From Gammaproteobacteria bacterium (lineage in GTDB: Bacteria; Pseudomonadota; Gammaproteobacteria; Steroidobacterales; Steroidobacteraceae), in the NCBI GenBank assembly GCA_028870355.1, contig JAGWPU010000060.1, positions 1 to 40,289 on the forward strand: DNA of 40,289 nucleotides, given 5' to 3'. Below, piece by piece: positions 32,494 through 40,289 of this stretch. How positions within the stretch are numbered: position 1 is the first letter of the stretch; every line of letters starts with the position of its first letter. Both the position numbers and the translations under genes were made by a program. The notes under the pieces were generated by a model. The model saw nothing but the letters and a program-made list of their open reading frames with translations, was not told the origin of the DNA and did not search any database.

Positions 32494-33993
32494 ATGGCCA
32501 GGGGGCGTGCCGTTCCTGACGTGCTCGCGGCCGTCGATCTCGGGTCGAACAGCTTCCACATGGTGGTCGCGCGGCACTCGCACGGCCAGTTGCTGATCCT
32601 CGACCGCTTGCGAGAGACCGTGCGGCTCGCGACCGGTCTCGACGAGAGCGGACGGCTCGACGAGGCCGCGATGGGTCGGGCGCTGCGCTGTCTGGAGCGG
32701 TTCGGCGAGCGACTGCGGGCGATGCACGCGGACAGCGTCCGCGTCGTCGGTACGAACGCGCTGCGCCACGCGCGGCGCAAGCGCTGGTTCCTCGAGCGTG
32801 CCCGCGCCGCCCTCGGCCACCCGATCGAGATCATTTCCGGGCTCGAGGAAGCGCGCCTGATCTATTCCGGCGTCGCGCACACCAGCCCCCTGAATCCCGA
32901 CCGGCGTCTGGTCATCGACATCGGCGGCGGATCGACCGAGCTGGTGATCGGCCAGGGCTTCGAGCCGATCCTGCTCGAGAGCCTGTCCGTCGGCTGCGTC
33001 GGGCTCGCGGGGATCTTCGACGACGGCCGGGTCACGCCGAAGCGCATCGAGCGCGCGCGGACCGCGGTGCGCCTCGAACTGGAGCCGATCCTCGAGAGCT
33101 ATCGCAAGCAGGGCTGGCTCGAGGCGTTCGGCAGTTCGGGCACCGTGCGCGTGATCGGCGAGGTCTTGCGCCGGATGGTCCCGGAAGAGCCGTGGATCAC
33201 CGCGGCGAACCTTCGCAAGATCGCTGAGCGGATGCTCGCGGCGGGGAACGTCGCCCGCCTCGACTCCCTCGGCGTCGATGCCGAGCGCGCGCCGGTGTTT
33301 GCGAGCGGCTTCGCGATCCTCTTCGAAGTGCTCGAGAGCCTGTCGATCGAGCGCCTGCGAATCGCCGAGGGCGCGATGCGCGAGGGGCTTCTGTACGACC
33401 TGATGGGTCGCTTCACCGACGAGGATGCGCGGGTGCGCAGCGTGCGCGCGATGGAGGCCCGCTATCACGTCGACGCGCGGCAGGCCGATCGCGTCGAGGC
33501 AACCGTGGTCGCGCTGCTCGCCCAGGTGGAGTCCGACTGGGGACTCGAGGATCCGCTCGCCGAGCTTGCGCTGCGCTGGGCCGCACGCCTGCACGAGACC
33601 GGCCTCGACATCGCCCATTCGAAGTACCAGCGTCACAGCGCTTACCTCCTCGAGAATGCGGACATGCCGGGATTTCCGCGCGAGGAGCAATTGCTGCTCG
33701 CGGCGCTGGTCGGCGGCCACCGTCGGCAATTGTCGCTGGAGACGCTCGAGGACCTCGTGCCCCCCTGGGACCGGCTCGGCGAGTACCTGATCGTGCTGCT
33801 GCGCCTCGCGGTGCTGCTGCACCGGGGGCGCAGCGCCGCGCCGCTGCCCGACGTGCGGTTGCGCGTGAAAGGACGCCATCTCGCGCTGGATCTGCCTGCG
33901 CGCTGGATGAAGGATCATCCGTTGACGATCGAGGACCTGGTTCAGGAGCGGCAATACCTGAAAGCCGCCGGGTTCCGGCTGAGCTTCGGCTGA
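32494..33993 (+). CDS. ppx: Exopolyphosphatase (Ppx/GppA family)
   Basis: Ppx hydrolyses the terminal phosphate of inorganic polyphosphate; related GppA enzymes act on pppGpp. The 499-aa protein has the actin-like ATPase fold motifs: AAVDLGSNSFHMVVA at residues 12-26, VVGTNALRHARRK, the glutamate in ISGLEEARLIYSGV, VIDIGGGSTELVIG, and an HD-like C-terminal half (WAARLHETGLDIAHSKYQRH). The length fits Ppx of E. coli (513 aa). Its partner ppk ends 11 bases away on the opposite strand, which favours Ppx over GppA. It starts 18 bases after erpA, so the two may share a transcript. Confidence 0.93.
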   Translation: MARGRAVPDVLAAVDLGSNSFHMVVARHSHGQLLILDRLRETVRLATGLDESGRLDEAAMGRALRCLERFGERLRAMHADSVRVVGTNALRHARRKRWFLERARAALGHPIEIISGLEEARLIYSGVAHTSPLNPDRRLVIDIGGGSTELVIGQGFEPILLESLSVGCVGLAGIFDDGRVTPKRIERARTAVRLELEPILESYRKQGWLEAFGSSGTVRVIGEVLRRMVPEEPWITAANLRKIAERMLAAGNVARLDSLGVDAERAPVFASGFAILFEVLESLSIERLRIAEGAMREGLLYDLMGRFTDEDARVRSVRAMEARYHVDARQADRVEATVVALLAQVESDWGLEDPLAELALRWAARLHETGLDIAHSKYQRHSAYLLENADMPGFPREEQLLLAALVGGHRRQLSLETLEDLVPPWDRLGEYLIVLLRLAVLLHRGRSAAPLPDVRLRVKGRHLALDLPARWMKDHPLTIEDLVQERQYLKAAGFRLSFG

Positions 33994-34004
33994 TCCGTCG
34001 CGGC

Positions 34005-36080
34005 TCAGCCGTCGCCGCCGCCCGGTCGTCCGGTGTACGCCTGCAGCAGCCGGGTCTGCGCACACAGGCCGGTGGCGCCCGACGGGCGCCGGTAGCGGCC
34101 GTCCGCATCCAATCTCCAGCTCTCGATGTCGTCGCGCAGGTACAGGTCGAGTTCGTCGATCACGCGGCGACGGAACGCGGCGTCCTCGACCGGGAACGCG
34201 ACCTCGACTCGCCGATAGAGGTTGCGGTCCATCCAATCGGCACTCCCGCAGAATACCTCGGGTTCACCGCCGTTCTCGAAGTAGTACACGCGGGAGTGCT
34301 CGAGGAATCGGCCGACGATCGAGCGGACCACGATGCGTTCGGAAACCCCGGGGACGCCCGGCCGCAGACAGCACACGCCGCGGACGATCAGGTCGACGTC
34401 GACGTTCGCCTGCGAGGCCCGGTACAGCGCCCGGATCATCTTCGATTCCGTCAACGCATTCAGCTTCGCGATCACGCGGGCGGGCCGGCCGGCGCGGGCG
34501 TTGTCGATCTCTCGATCGATCTTCTCCAGCAGCACGTTCTGCAGGGTGAACGGCGCGTGCAGGAGCTTGTGCAATCGCGGGCTGCGGGTCAGGCCGGTCA
34601 GCTGCAGGAAGATCTGATGGATGTCCTCGCCGATCGCCTCGTCGGCGGTCAACAGCCCGTAGTCGGTATACGCGCGCGCAGTGCGCGCGTGATAGTTGCC
34701 GGTCCCGAGGTGGCAATAACGCCGTAGCCCGTCCTCTTCGCGCCGGACCACCAGCACGAGTTTCGCGTGGGTCTTGTAGCCGACGACCCCGTACATCACG
34801 TGCGCGCCCGCTTCCTGCAGCTTGGTCGCGATGTCGATGTTCGCCTCTTCGTCGAACCGGGCCTGCAGTTCGATGATCACCGTCACGTCCTTGCCCGCGA
34901 GCGCCGCGTCGCACAGGGCCTGCACGATGCTCGAGTCGCTCCCGGCCCGGTAGAGCGTTTGCTTGATCGCGAGCACGCTCGGATCCGCGGCGGCGTGCCG
35001 GATGAAATCCACGACCGGCGAAAACGACTCGAACGGGTGGTGCAGCAACACGTCGCCGTCGCGCAACGCGGCGAAGGGCTCGGCCGGGGACCGCAGACGT
35101 TCCGGGACGTACGGCGCGAACGCGGGGTACTTCAGGTCCGGGCGACCGAGGAGATCGTAGACGGCCATCAGGCGATTGAGATTGACCGGGCCGGGGACGC
35201 GGTACAGATCCTCCTCGGTCAGCGAGAACTCCCCGAGCAGCACCTCGAGGATCTCGCGCGGGCAGTCGTGTGCGGTCTCGAGCCGGACCGCGTCGCCGTA
35301 GCGACGTGACGCCAGTTCCCCTTCGACCGCGGCCAGCAGGTCGTCGGCCTCCTCGGGCTCGACGTACAGGTCGCTGTTGCGGGTCACGCGAAATTGATAG
35401 CAGCCGCGCACCCGCATCCCGTCGAACAGCTGCGAAACGAATGCCTCGACGATCGTTCCGAGGAACACGAAGCTGCGCCCGCCGAGGAAGTCGGGCAGGC
35501 GAATGATCCGCGGCAGCGAGCGCGGCGCCTGCACGACCGCCAGACCGCTGTCGCGGCCGAAATCGTCCTCGCCCTCGACCACGACCGCGAAGTTCAGGCT
35601 CTTGTTCAGGATCTTCGGAAACGGTCGTGCCGGATCGAGCGCGAGCGGGCTCAGCACGGGCTCGACCTCACGGGCGAAATACGCCTCGAGCCACCGGGCC
35701 TCCTCCGGCGTCCAGCGGTCGCGGGTGATGAACTCGATTCCCTCGCGCGCGAGCGCCGGCGTGAGCGCGTCGTTGAGCAGCGCGTATTGCTCCTCGACGA
35801 TGCGCCGCGCGCGCCCGCCGATCGCCCGCAGCTGCTCGGTCACGCCGATCCCGTCCGGTCCGCTGCGGGTCGCGCCCGCTTCCGCGAGCTCCTTCAGGCC
35901 CGCGACCCGGATCTCGAAGAACTCGTCGAGGTTCGAGCAGGAGATGCACAGGAACTTCACGCGCTCGAGCAGCGGGACCGACGGGTCCTTCGCCTGCTCG
36001 AGCACGCGCTGGTTGAATTCGAGGAACGACAGCTCGCGATTGAAGTAGAGCGTGGCGGCGCCGAGATCGACGTCGTTCAT
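34005..36080 (-). CDS. ppk1: Polyphosphate kinase 1
   Basis: PPK1 makes inorganic polyphosphate from ATP at the membrane. The 691-aa protein has the family order: N-terminal YFNRELSFLEFNQRVLEQA, then the head domain, then two PLD-like catalytic domains. His457 in CHLGTGNYHARTARAYTDYG is equivalent to the phosphorylated His435 of E. coli. Further signs are HHPFESFSPVVDFI, YRAGSDSSIVQALCDA, NALTESKMIRALYRAS and CGSADWMDRNLYRRVEVAFP. The length matches the family (about 690 aa). Its ATG overlaps the anmK stop in an ATGA, so anmK-ppk are coupled; it is convergent with ppx. Confidence 0.96.
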   Translation of the reverse strand: MNDVDLGAATLYFNRELSFLEFNQRVLEQAKDPSVPLLERVKFLCISCSNLDEFFEIRVAGLKELAEAGATRSGPDGIGVTEQLRAIGGRARRIVEEQYALLNDALTPALAREGIEFITRDRWTPEEARWLEAYFAREVEPVLSPLALDPARPFPKILNKSLNFAVVVEGEDDFGRDSGLAVVQAPRSLPRIIRLPDFLGGRSFVFLGTIVEAFVSQLFDGMRVRGCYQFRVTRNSDLYVEPEEADDLLAAVEGELASRRYGDAVRLETAHDCPREILEVLLGEFSLTEEDLYRVPGPVNLNRLMAVYDLLGRPDLKYPAFAPYVPERLRSPAEPFAALRDGDVLLHHPFESFSPVVDFIRHAAADPSVLAIKQTLYRAGSDSSIVQALCDAALAGKDVTVIIELQARFDEEANIDIATKLQEAGAHVMYGVVGYKTHAKLVLVVRREEDGLRRYCHLGTGNYHARTARAYTDYGLLTADEAIGEDIHQIFLQLTGLTRSPRLHKLLHAPFTLQNVLLEKIDREIDNARAGRPARVIAKLNALTESKMIRALYRASQANVDVDLIVRGVCCLRPGVPGVSERIVVRSIVGRFLEHSRVYYFENGGEPEVFCGSADWMDRNLYRRVEVAFPVEDAAFRRRVIDELDLYLRDDIESWRLDADGRYRRPSGATGLCAQTRLLQAYTGRPGGGDG

Positions 36081-37207
36081 GCGCGCTCTCGCCGCGTCGC
36101 CGGGTAGATCCCGCCGAGCACGCGCGGGCCGCGCGCGCCGGTCACGCTCGCGGCGCTCGACGGCAGTCCCGCGAGGGTGCGTCGCGCGAAGAACGCGAAC
36201 GCCGTCGCCTCGACGAAATCAGGATCCAGGCCGAGCGCGGCGGTGGTCGCGACCCGCGAGGGTGCCGTCCGCCGGCGCAGTGCGTCGAGCAGGCCAGGAT
36301 TGTGAGCCCCGCCTCCGCAGACGTACAGCGCCGCCCCGGGCGCGACCTCGGCGACGGCGCGCGCGATCGTCTCCGCGGTGTATTCCCGCAGCGTCGCCTG
36401 CACGTCGGCCGGGTCGACCGCAGGGGCCTTCGAACGGTGGGCGTCGAGCCGGGCGTCGAGCCACGGCAGGTTGAAGAGCTCCCGACCGGTGCTCTTCGGG
36501 GCGGGCCGCGCGAGGTAGGGTTCGGCGAGCAGTTCGGTGAGCAGCGCGGCGTCGCAGCGTCCGCTCGCCGCGAAGGCCCCGTCGCGGTCGAACGGCTCAT
36601 GACGCCAGCGCTGCATCCAGGCGTCCATCAACCGGTTGCCCGGTCCTGTGTCGAAGCCGCGGAGTGGAGTGTCGCGCCGCAGCACCGTCAGGTTCGCGAT
36701 CCCGCCGACGTTCACGATCACCCGATCCTCGCGGTCGCTGCGAAACGCGCCGTCGTGGAACAGCGGGACCAGCGGCGCGCCTTGCCCGCCGGCCGCGACG
36801 TCGCGGCGCCGGAAGTCGGCGACCACGGTGATTCCGGTCGCTTCGGCGATCACGTTCGGGTCGCCGATCTGCCAGCTGAACGGCGTGGGGGGCGCGATGC
36901 GGTGCCGTAGCGTCTGGCCGTGGCTGCCGATCGCGGCGATCGTGCCGGAGTCGATCCCCGACTGCGCGAGCAATGCGTTCGCCGCCTGCGCGAACGCGCG
37001 GCCGACGTCGACGTCGAGTTGCCCGACCGCGTCCAGCGAGACGGCGTCGGCGTCGTCGAGCATCGTGGCCAGCCGTTGCGCGAGTTCCCGTGGATACTCG
37101 GTCGCGGCGGCGGCGAGGATGCGCAGCGGCGACGCGTCGAAGTCGACGACGACGGCATCGATCGCATCCATGCTGGTTCCCGAGATCAGACCGACGTACC
37201 AACCCAT
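36077..37207 (-). CDS. anmK: Anhydro-N-acetylmuramic acid kinase
   Basis: AnmK opens and phosphorylates 1,6-anhydro-MurNAc to MurNAc-6-phosphate in cell-wall recycling, acting after AmpD, which is also encoded here. The 376-aa protein begins YVGLISGTSMDAIDAVVVDF and contains GSHGQTLRHR, WQIGDPNVIAEATGI, VADFRRRDVAAGGQGAPLVP, NVGGIANLTVL, GFDTGPGNRLMDAW and the C-terminal CGGGAHNPGLLDAL. All the AnmK nucleotide and sugar motifs are thus present. The ATG at 37207 directly begins the family start; a longer frame upstream overlaps the peptidase gene. Its stop overlaps the ppk start by four bases, and 19 bases separate it from the upstream peptidase gene. Confidence 0.96.
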   Translation of the reverse strand: MGWYVGLISGTSMDAIDAVVVDFDASPLRILAAAATEYPRELAQRLATMLDDADAVSLDAVGQLDVDVGRAFAQAANALLAQSGIDSGTIAAIGSHGQTLRHRIAPPTPFSWQIGDPNVIAEATGITVVADFRRRDVAAGGQGAPLVPLFHDGAFRSDREDRVIVNVGGIANLTVLRRDTPLRGFDTGPGNRLMDAWMQRWRHEPFDRDGAFAASGRCDAALLTELLAEPYLARPAPKSTGRELFNLPWLDARLDAHRSKAPAVDPADVQATLREYTAETIARAVAEVAPGAALYVCGGGAHNPGLLDALRRRTAPSRVATTAALGLDPDFVEATAFAFFARRTLAGLPSSAASVTGARGPRVLGGIYPATRRERA

Positions 37208-37226
37208 CGCGGGTCCGTCGCGGCCG

Positions 37227-38618
37227 TCAGTTCGGCGTGATTCGGGACGCCGGCAAGACCGTCCGGGGTGCGATGTTCGCGGCGGTCGCGGTGCGTCGCC
37301 CTCCGCCGAGCAGTGGCGACTGCAGATCCGCAAGCCAGGGTGCGGTTTGCAGCCGGAACGCCACCAGGGAGTTGCCCCGCAGCGGCGGCGCGCCCGGCAG
37401 ACGGACCGTCTGGGGATTCTCGTGGACGTCGCCGATGCGATACTCGTAGTGCAGGTGCGGACCGGTCGCGAGCCCCGTCATGCCGACGTACCCGATCACC
37501 TCGCCTTGCCGGACCGCTTCTCCGCGGTGCAGCCTGCGCGCGAAGCGCTCGAGGTGCGCGTAGAGCGTCGTGATGTGGTCGGCGTGCGCGAGGATCACGG
37601 TGTTGCCGTAGCCGTCCTCCTGCCCGAGGAATTGCACGCGGCCGTCGCCGGCGGCGTGCACCGGCGTGCCGAGCGGTGCGGCGTAATCGGTGCCGAGGTG
37701 CGGTCGGATCACGTGGAGGATCGGGTTCATCCGGTGCAGGTTGAATGCCGAACTGATCCGCGTGAACGCGAGCGGCGCGCGCAGGAATGCCTTGTGCATC
37801 GGCTGGCCGGACGGGGTGTAGTATCCCGCGACCCCGTCCGGGCCGACGAAGCGCACCGCTTCGTAGACGTGGCCCGCGTTCACGAACTTCGCGGCGAGGA
37901 TCTTGCCGTCGCGCAGGTATCGGCCGTTTTCGAACAGCTGCTGGTAGACGACCGTGAATCGATCGCCGCGGCGCAGGTCGAGCACGAAATCGACGTCCCA
38001 CGCGAAGATGTGCGCGAGTCGCAGCGCGATCGCGTCGGAGACGTGGGCCGCCTGCGCCGCCTGGAACAGCGAGGAGGTGATCGTCGCGCGGGCGGTGCGA
38101 AGACGCGTCTGAATCGGATCGGTGACCACCTGGGCGGTGTAGCCGCCCGCGCGGCGCACGACCTTCAGCGTCTCGGTCGGGCTCAACTTGCGCGTCAGCT
38201 CGTTCACTTCGCCGGCCGAATGCCGCAGTTCGATCGATTCGCCGGGCTTCAGGAAATCGAGGCTCTGCCGAATGCCCGGGAGGTCACGGATCTCGGCGAG
38301 ATCGGTCTTGTCGAGCGCGAAGCGCCGGAAGATCGAATCCAGGGTGTCGTTGCGCCCGACGACGACGTCGATCGTCGAGCCGAGGCCGGCCTGTTGCACC
38401 GCGGCGGGCATGCTCCCGGCCGGCGGCTGCGGGACCGGCGCCTTCGCGCCCGGATAGATCAGCGGCGCCGGCGTCGCGGCGACGGTCGGGCCCGGGTCAC
38501 GCGCGGCGTGCCAGAGCAGCAGAACCGCGCTCGCGATCGCGGCGAACGGCGCGACGCGGGCGGTGAATCGGTGGAATTGCCGCGACAATACGCGGACTGT
38601 CGAGCCGTCCCGACGCAC
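37227..38618 (-). CDS. M23-family peptidoglycan endopeptidase (MepM-like)
   Basis: This is a 463-aa periplasmic enzyme anchored or exported by an N-terminal hydrophobic segment (about 22-36, VAPFAAIASAVLLLW). Residues 82-135 are an OapA/LysM-like domain (DVVVGRNDTLDSIFRRFALD). The C-terminal M23 domain has zinc ligands His307 and Asp311 in RPHLGTDYAAP, and the HLH motif at 388-390 (GPHLHYEYR). It should cleave cross-links in peptidoglycan during growth, like E. coli MepM. The GTG at 38618 is preceded by GAGGAG. It lies upstream of anmK in the same direction and divergent from tyrS, a conserved gammaproteobacterial order. Confidence 0.93.
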   Translation of the reverse strand: MRRDGSTVRVLSRQFHRFTARVAPFAAIASAVLLLWHAARDPGPTVAATPAPLIYPGAKAPVPQPPAGSMPAAVQQAGLGSTIDVVVGRNDTLDSIFRRFALDKTDLAEIRDLPGIRQSLDFLKPGESIELRHSAGEVNELTRKLSPTETLKVVRRAGGYTAQVVTDPIQTRLRTARATITSSLFQAAQAAHVSDAIALRLAHIFAWDVDFVLDLRRGDRFTVVYQQLFENGRYLRDGKILAAKFVNAGHVYEAVRFVGPDGVAGYYTPSGQPMHKAFLRAPLAFTRISSAFNLHRMNPILHVIRPHLGTDYAAPLGTPVHAAGDGRVQFLGQEDGYGNTVILAHADHITTLYAHLERFARRLHRGEAVRQGEVIGYVGMTGLATGPHLHYEYRIGDVHENPQTVRLPGAPPLRGNSLVAFRLQTAPWLADLQSPLLGGGRRTATAANIAPRTVLPASRITPN

Positions 38619-38765
38619 GGTTCCACTCCTCGAGGCTGAATGAGCCGGTAAGGCTAGCGGCGAGCCGCCGCCCGGTCAATGCCGTACGTGATCGCCGACG
38701 CTGGCGAGCCGTGCGGTCGGCCGGTTAAAGTGCCGCGGCGCCCGCGCGGGCGCGATCCGGCGAGG

Positions 38766-39986
38766 ATGAGACCAGTCGTGACTGCAATCGACGAACAGTT
38801 GAGCGAGTTGGCGCGCGGCGCCGTCGACGTGATCCAGATCGACGATCTGCGCAAGAAGATCGAGCGGGGCGCACCGCTTCGCGTGAAGGCGGGCTTCGAC
38901 CCCACCGCCCCGGACCTGCACCTCGGCCATACGGTGCTGATCAACAAGCTGCGCCAGTTCCAGCAGTTCGGCCACGACGTGATCTTCCTGATCGGGGACT
39001 TCACCGGACTGATCGGCGATCCGACCGGCAAGAGCGCGACGCGGCCAAGGCTCAGCCCGGCGCAGATCGCGGCCAACGCGCGCACCTACCAGGACCAGAT
39101 CTTCAAGATCCTCGATCCCGAGCGTACCCGGATCGAGTTCAATTCGCGCTGGATGGGCGCGATGAACGCCGCGGAGCTGATCGAGCTCGCCGCGAAGCAC
39201 ACCGTCGCGCGCATGCTCGAGCGCGACGACTTCCACAAGCGCTACAAATCCGGCCAGCCGATCGCGATCCACGAATTCCTGTACCCGCTGGTGCAGGGAT
39301 ACGACTCGGTCGCGCTGCGAGCGGACGTCGAACTCGGCGGCACCGACCAGAAGTTCAACCTGCTGGTCGGCCGGCAGCTGCAGGAGGCCTACGGGCAAGA
39401 GCCGCAGATCGTGATCACGATGCCGCTGCTCGAGGGGCTCGACGGCGTCCAGAAGATGTCGAAGTCGCTCGGCAACACCATCGCGATCCAGGATGCGCCG
39501 GCCGAGATGTTCGGAAAGCTCATGTCGATCTCCGATACCTTGATGTGGCGATATTTCGAGCTCCTGAGCTTTCGGCCGCTGCGCGAGGTCGGCGCGTTGC
39601 GCGCCGCGGTCGAGAGCGGCCGGAATCCGCGCGACGCGAAGATCGAGCTCGCGCTCGAAGTCGTCGCGCGATTCCACGGCCACGACGCTGCGGCGGGTGC
39701 GCAGGCGGACTTCGCCGCGCGCTTCCAGCGGGGCGTGCTGCCGGCGGATCTGACCGAGCAGGATCTCGAGATCGACGGGACGAGCGCGCGACTCGCGTCG
39801 GTGCTGAAGTCGCTCGGCCTGGTCGCGAGCACGTCGGAGGCGACGCGCAAGATCGTCGAGGGCGCGGTGCGCGTCGATCAGCAACGGATCGAGGATTCGC
39901 GTCACGAACTGCTCGCGGGCTCCAGTTACGTCGTCGCGGTCGGCAAGCGAGCGATCGCGAAAGTGCGGCTGCGCAGCCGCGACTGA
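38766..39986 (+). CDS. tyrS: Tyrosyl-tRNA synthetase
   Basis: This class I synthetase charges tRNA-Tyr with tyrosine. The protein is 406 aa from ATG 38766. HLGH is at 52-55, KMSKS at 230-234 and the C-terminal S4-like RNA-binding domain covers about 345-406. [20 protein letters not shown] and [20 protein letters not shown] fit the TyrS2/TyrZ type found in many proteobacteria. A GTG at 38778 (giving VTAIDEQL) is an alternative start with GAGG 12 bases upstream, whereas the ATG at 38766 abuts that GAGG directly; the choice is uncertain by four codons. The gene precedes the rRNA operon. Confidence 0.95.
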   Translation: MRPVVTAIDEQLSELARGAVDVIQIDDLRKKIERGAPLRVKAGFDPTAPDLHLGHTVLINKLRQFQQFGHDVIFLIGDFTGLIGDPTGKSATRPRLSPAQIAANARTYQDQIFKILDPERTRIEFNSRWMGAMNAAELIELAAKHTVARMLERDDFHKRYKSGQPIAIHEFLYPLVQGYDSVALRADVELGGTDQKFNLLVGRQLQEAYGQEPQIVITMPLLEGLDGVQKMSKSLGNTIAIQDAPAEMFGKLMSISDTLMWRYFELLSFRPLREVGALRAAVESGRNPRDAKIELALEVVARFHGHDAAAGAQADFAARFQRGVLPADLTEQDLEIDGTSARLASVLKSLGLVASTSEATRKIVEGAVRVDQQRIEDSRHELLAGSSYVVAVGKRAIAKVRLRSRD

Positions 39987-40073
39987 GAGCGTCGGCGAGC
40001 GCGCAACCGGCGGCACGATGCGGTGCCGCGCGTCGCGGTGCGCAACGAGCGCGCGACCGCGTGTGACAATCAG

Positions 40074-40101
40074 TTGACAGCATCGAAAGGGGGGCTATAC
40101 T
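40074..40101 (+). promoter_or_regulatory. rRNA operon promoter P1
   Basis: TTGACA at 40074-40079 and TATACT at 40096-40101 are 16 bases apart, near consensus for sigma-70. The -10 is followed by a G+C-rich discriminator (GCGCGCCC), typical of promoters under stringent (ppGpp) control. A CCTTTC-GAGA-GAAAGG stem with a GNRA loop follows at 40108-40123. Confidence 0.85.
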
Positions 40102-40146
40102 GCGCGCCCTTTCGAGAGAAAGGCGGGCGACGGAAGATTTTGGCCG

Positions 40147-40174
40147 TTGACGGCACCGAAAAGTCCGCTATACT
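40147..40174 (+). promoter_or_regulatory. rRNA operon promoter P2
   Basis: TTGACG at 40147-40152 and TATACT at 40169-40174, again 16 bases apart. The -10 is identical to P1 and 11 of 16 spacer bases match P1, so the two look like a duplication. AGATTTT lies just upstream, like a weak UP element. P2 is 73 bases downstream of P1. Confidence 0.82.
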
Positions 40175-40209
40175 TGAAAGTCTTTCCCGAGACCTTTGTC
40201 GTCCGGGCC

Positions 40210-40221
40210 GCTCTTTAAAAA
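40210..40221 (+). promoter_or_regulatory. rRNA leader boxA antitermination element
   Basis: GCTCTTTAAAAA closely matches the boxA consensus for NusB/NusE antitermination in rRNA leaders, and lies downstream of both promoters, as expected ahead of 16S. Confidence 0.8.
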
Positions 40222-40289
40222 TTCGGGTAGGTAATTTGTGTGGGGACTCGCGTCAATGGCGCCTTTGGTGCAATTGAACGAGTACCGAA

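Larger units (their letters stand above)
39987..40289 (+). promoter_or_regulatory. Upstream region and leader of an rRNA operon (16S gene beyond window)
   Basis: These 303 bases after tyrS contain no gene. Bases 39987-40070 show nothing recognisable. From 40074 there are two strong promoters and then a leader with the antitermination boxA-like GCTCTTTAAAAA at 40210-40221. A TTTGTGTGGGGACTC segment at 40234-40248 resembles the stretch upstream of 16S in E. coli (GTGTGGGCACTC). The 16S coding sequence should start just past the right edge. A short open frame in this region is spurious. Confidence 0.85.

Noticed and set aside
40023-40277. An 84-codon open frame across the rRNA promoters and leader
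   Set aside because: It spans two near-consensus promoters and boxA, which explain the sequence better.
1-40289. Mobile element, prophage, CRISPR or a new defence system
   Set aside because: No transposase, integrase, phage gene, direct-repeat array or tRNA-linked island boundary was seen, and the genes are mostly conserved housekeeping ones in uniform composition.

Overview
The window is a dense, GC-rich chromosomal segment (roughly two thirds G+C by eye) from a gammaproteobacterium. The basis is the gene content and order: pilT-pilU, the block gshB-tonB-yqgE-ruvX-pyrB divergent from pilG-pilH-pilI-pilJ-chpA-chpC, and erpA, rppH, ampD, hemJ, anmK, ppk/ppx and tyrS in gammaproteobacterial forms. 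I cannot name a genus. No tRNA, insertion sequence, prophage or CRISPR array was seen. Almost all of the window is coding, and four convergent gene pairs overlap at their 3' ends.

Layout. 1-2924: three type IV pilus retraction ATPases in tandem (pilT, truncated by the window edge, pilU and a second PilU-like paralogue). 2911-7345: envelope and lipid genes: a GT4 glycosyltransferase, a histidine-rich membrane protein resembling the DUF962/Mpo1 family, a membrane-anchored class III aminotransferase and a phosphatidylserine decarboxylase. 7327-11231 (minus strand): gshB-tonB-yqgE-ruvX-pyrB, a tightly packed operon. 11483-20154 (plus): the Pil-Chp chemosensory system that controls twitching motility and cAMP in relatives. 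Its receptor PilJ has almost no periplasmic region, and the adaptation enzymes PilK and ChpB are missing from the cluster. A cupin of the DMSP-lyase-like group follows chpC by four bases.

20947-31629: an MscS-type channel and housekeeping genes (rsmE, bioA, ampD, pduO-type adenosyltransferase, an inositol-monophosphatase-family phosphatase, pdxH), then tyrA (chorismate mutase/prephenate dehydrogenase fusion), a DUF484-GGDEF protein and rppH in close succession, then hemJ. 30796-39986: a DUF6776-like protein, bactofilin, erpA, ppx, convergent ppk-anmK-M23 peptidase, and tyrS. 39987-40289: the promoter and leader of an rRNA operon whose 16S gene lies just outside the window, with two look-alike promoters.

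Functionally, the pilus motors at the left end and the Pil-Chp array form one surface-motility system. A cell-wall recycling and remodelling theme (ampD, anmK, M23 peptidase, bactofilin) and a phospholipid theme (psd with its uncharacterised neighbours) run through the rest. The least explained parts are the 4.1-7.3 kb module, the sensor-less PilJ and the cupin next to chpC.
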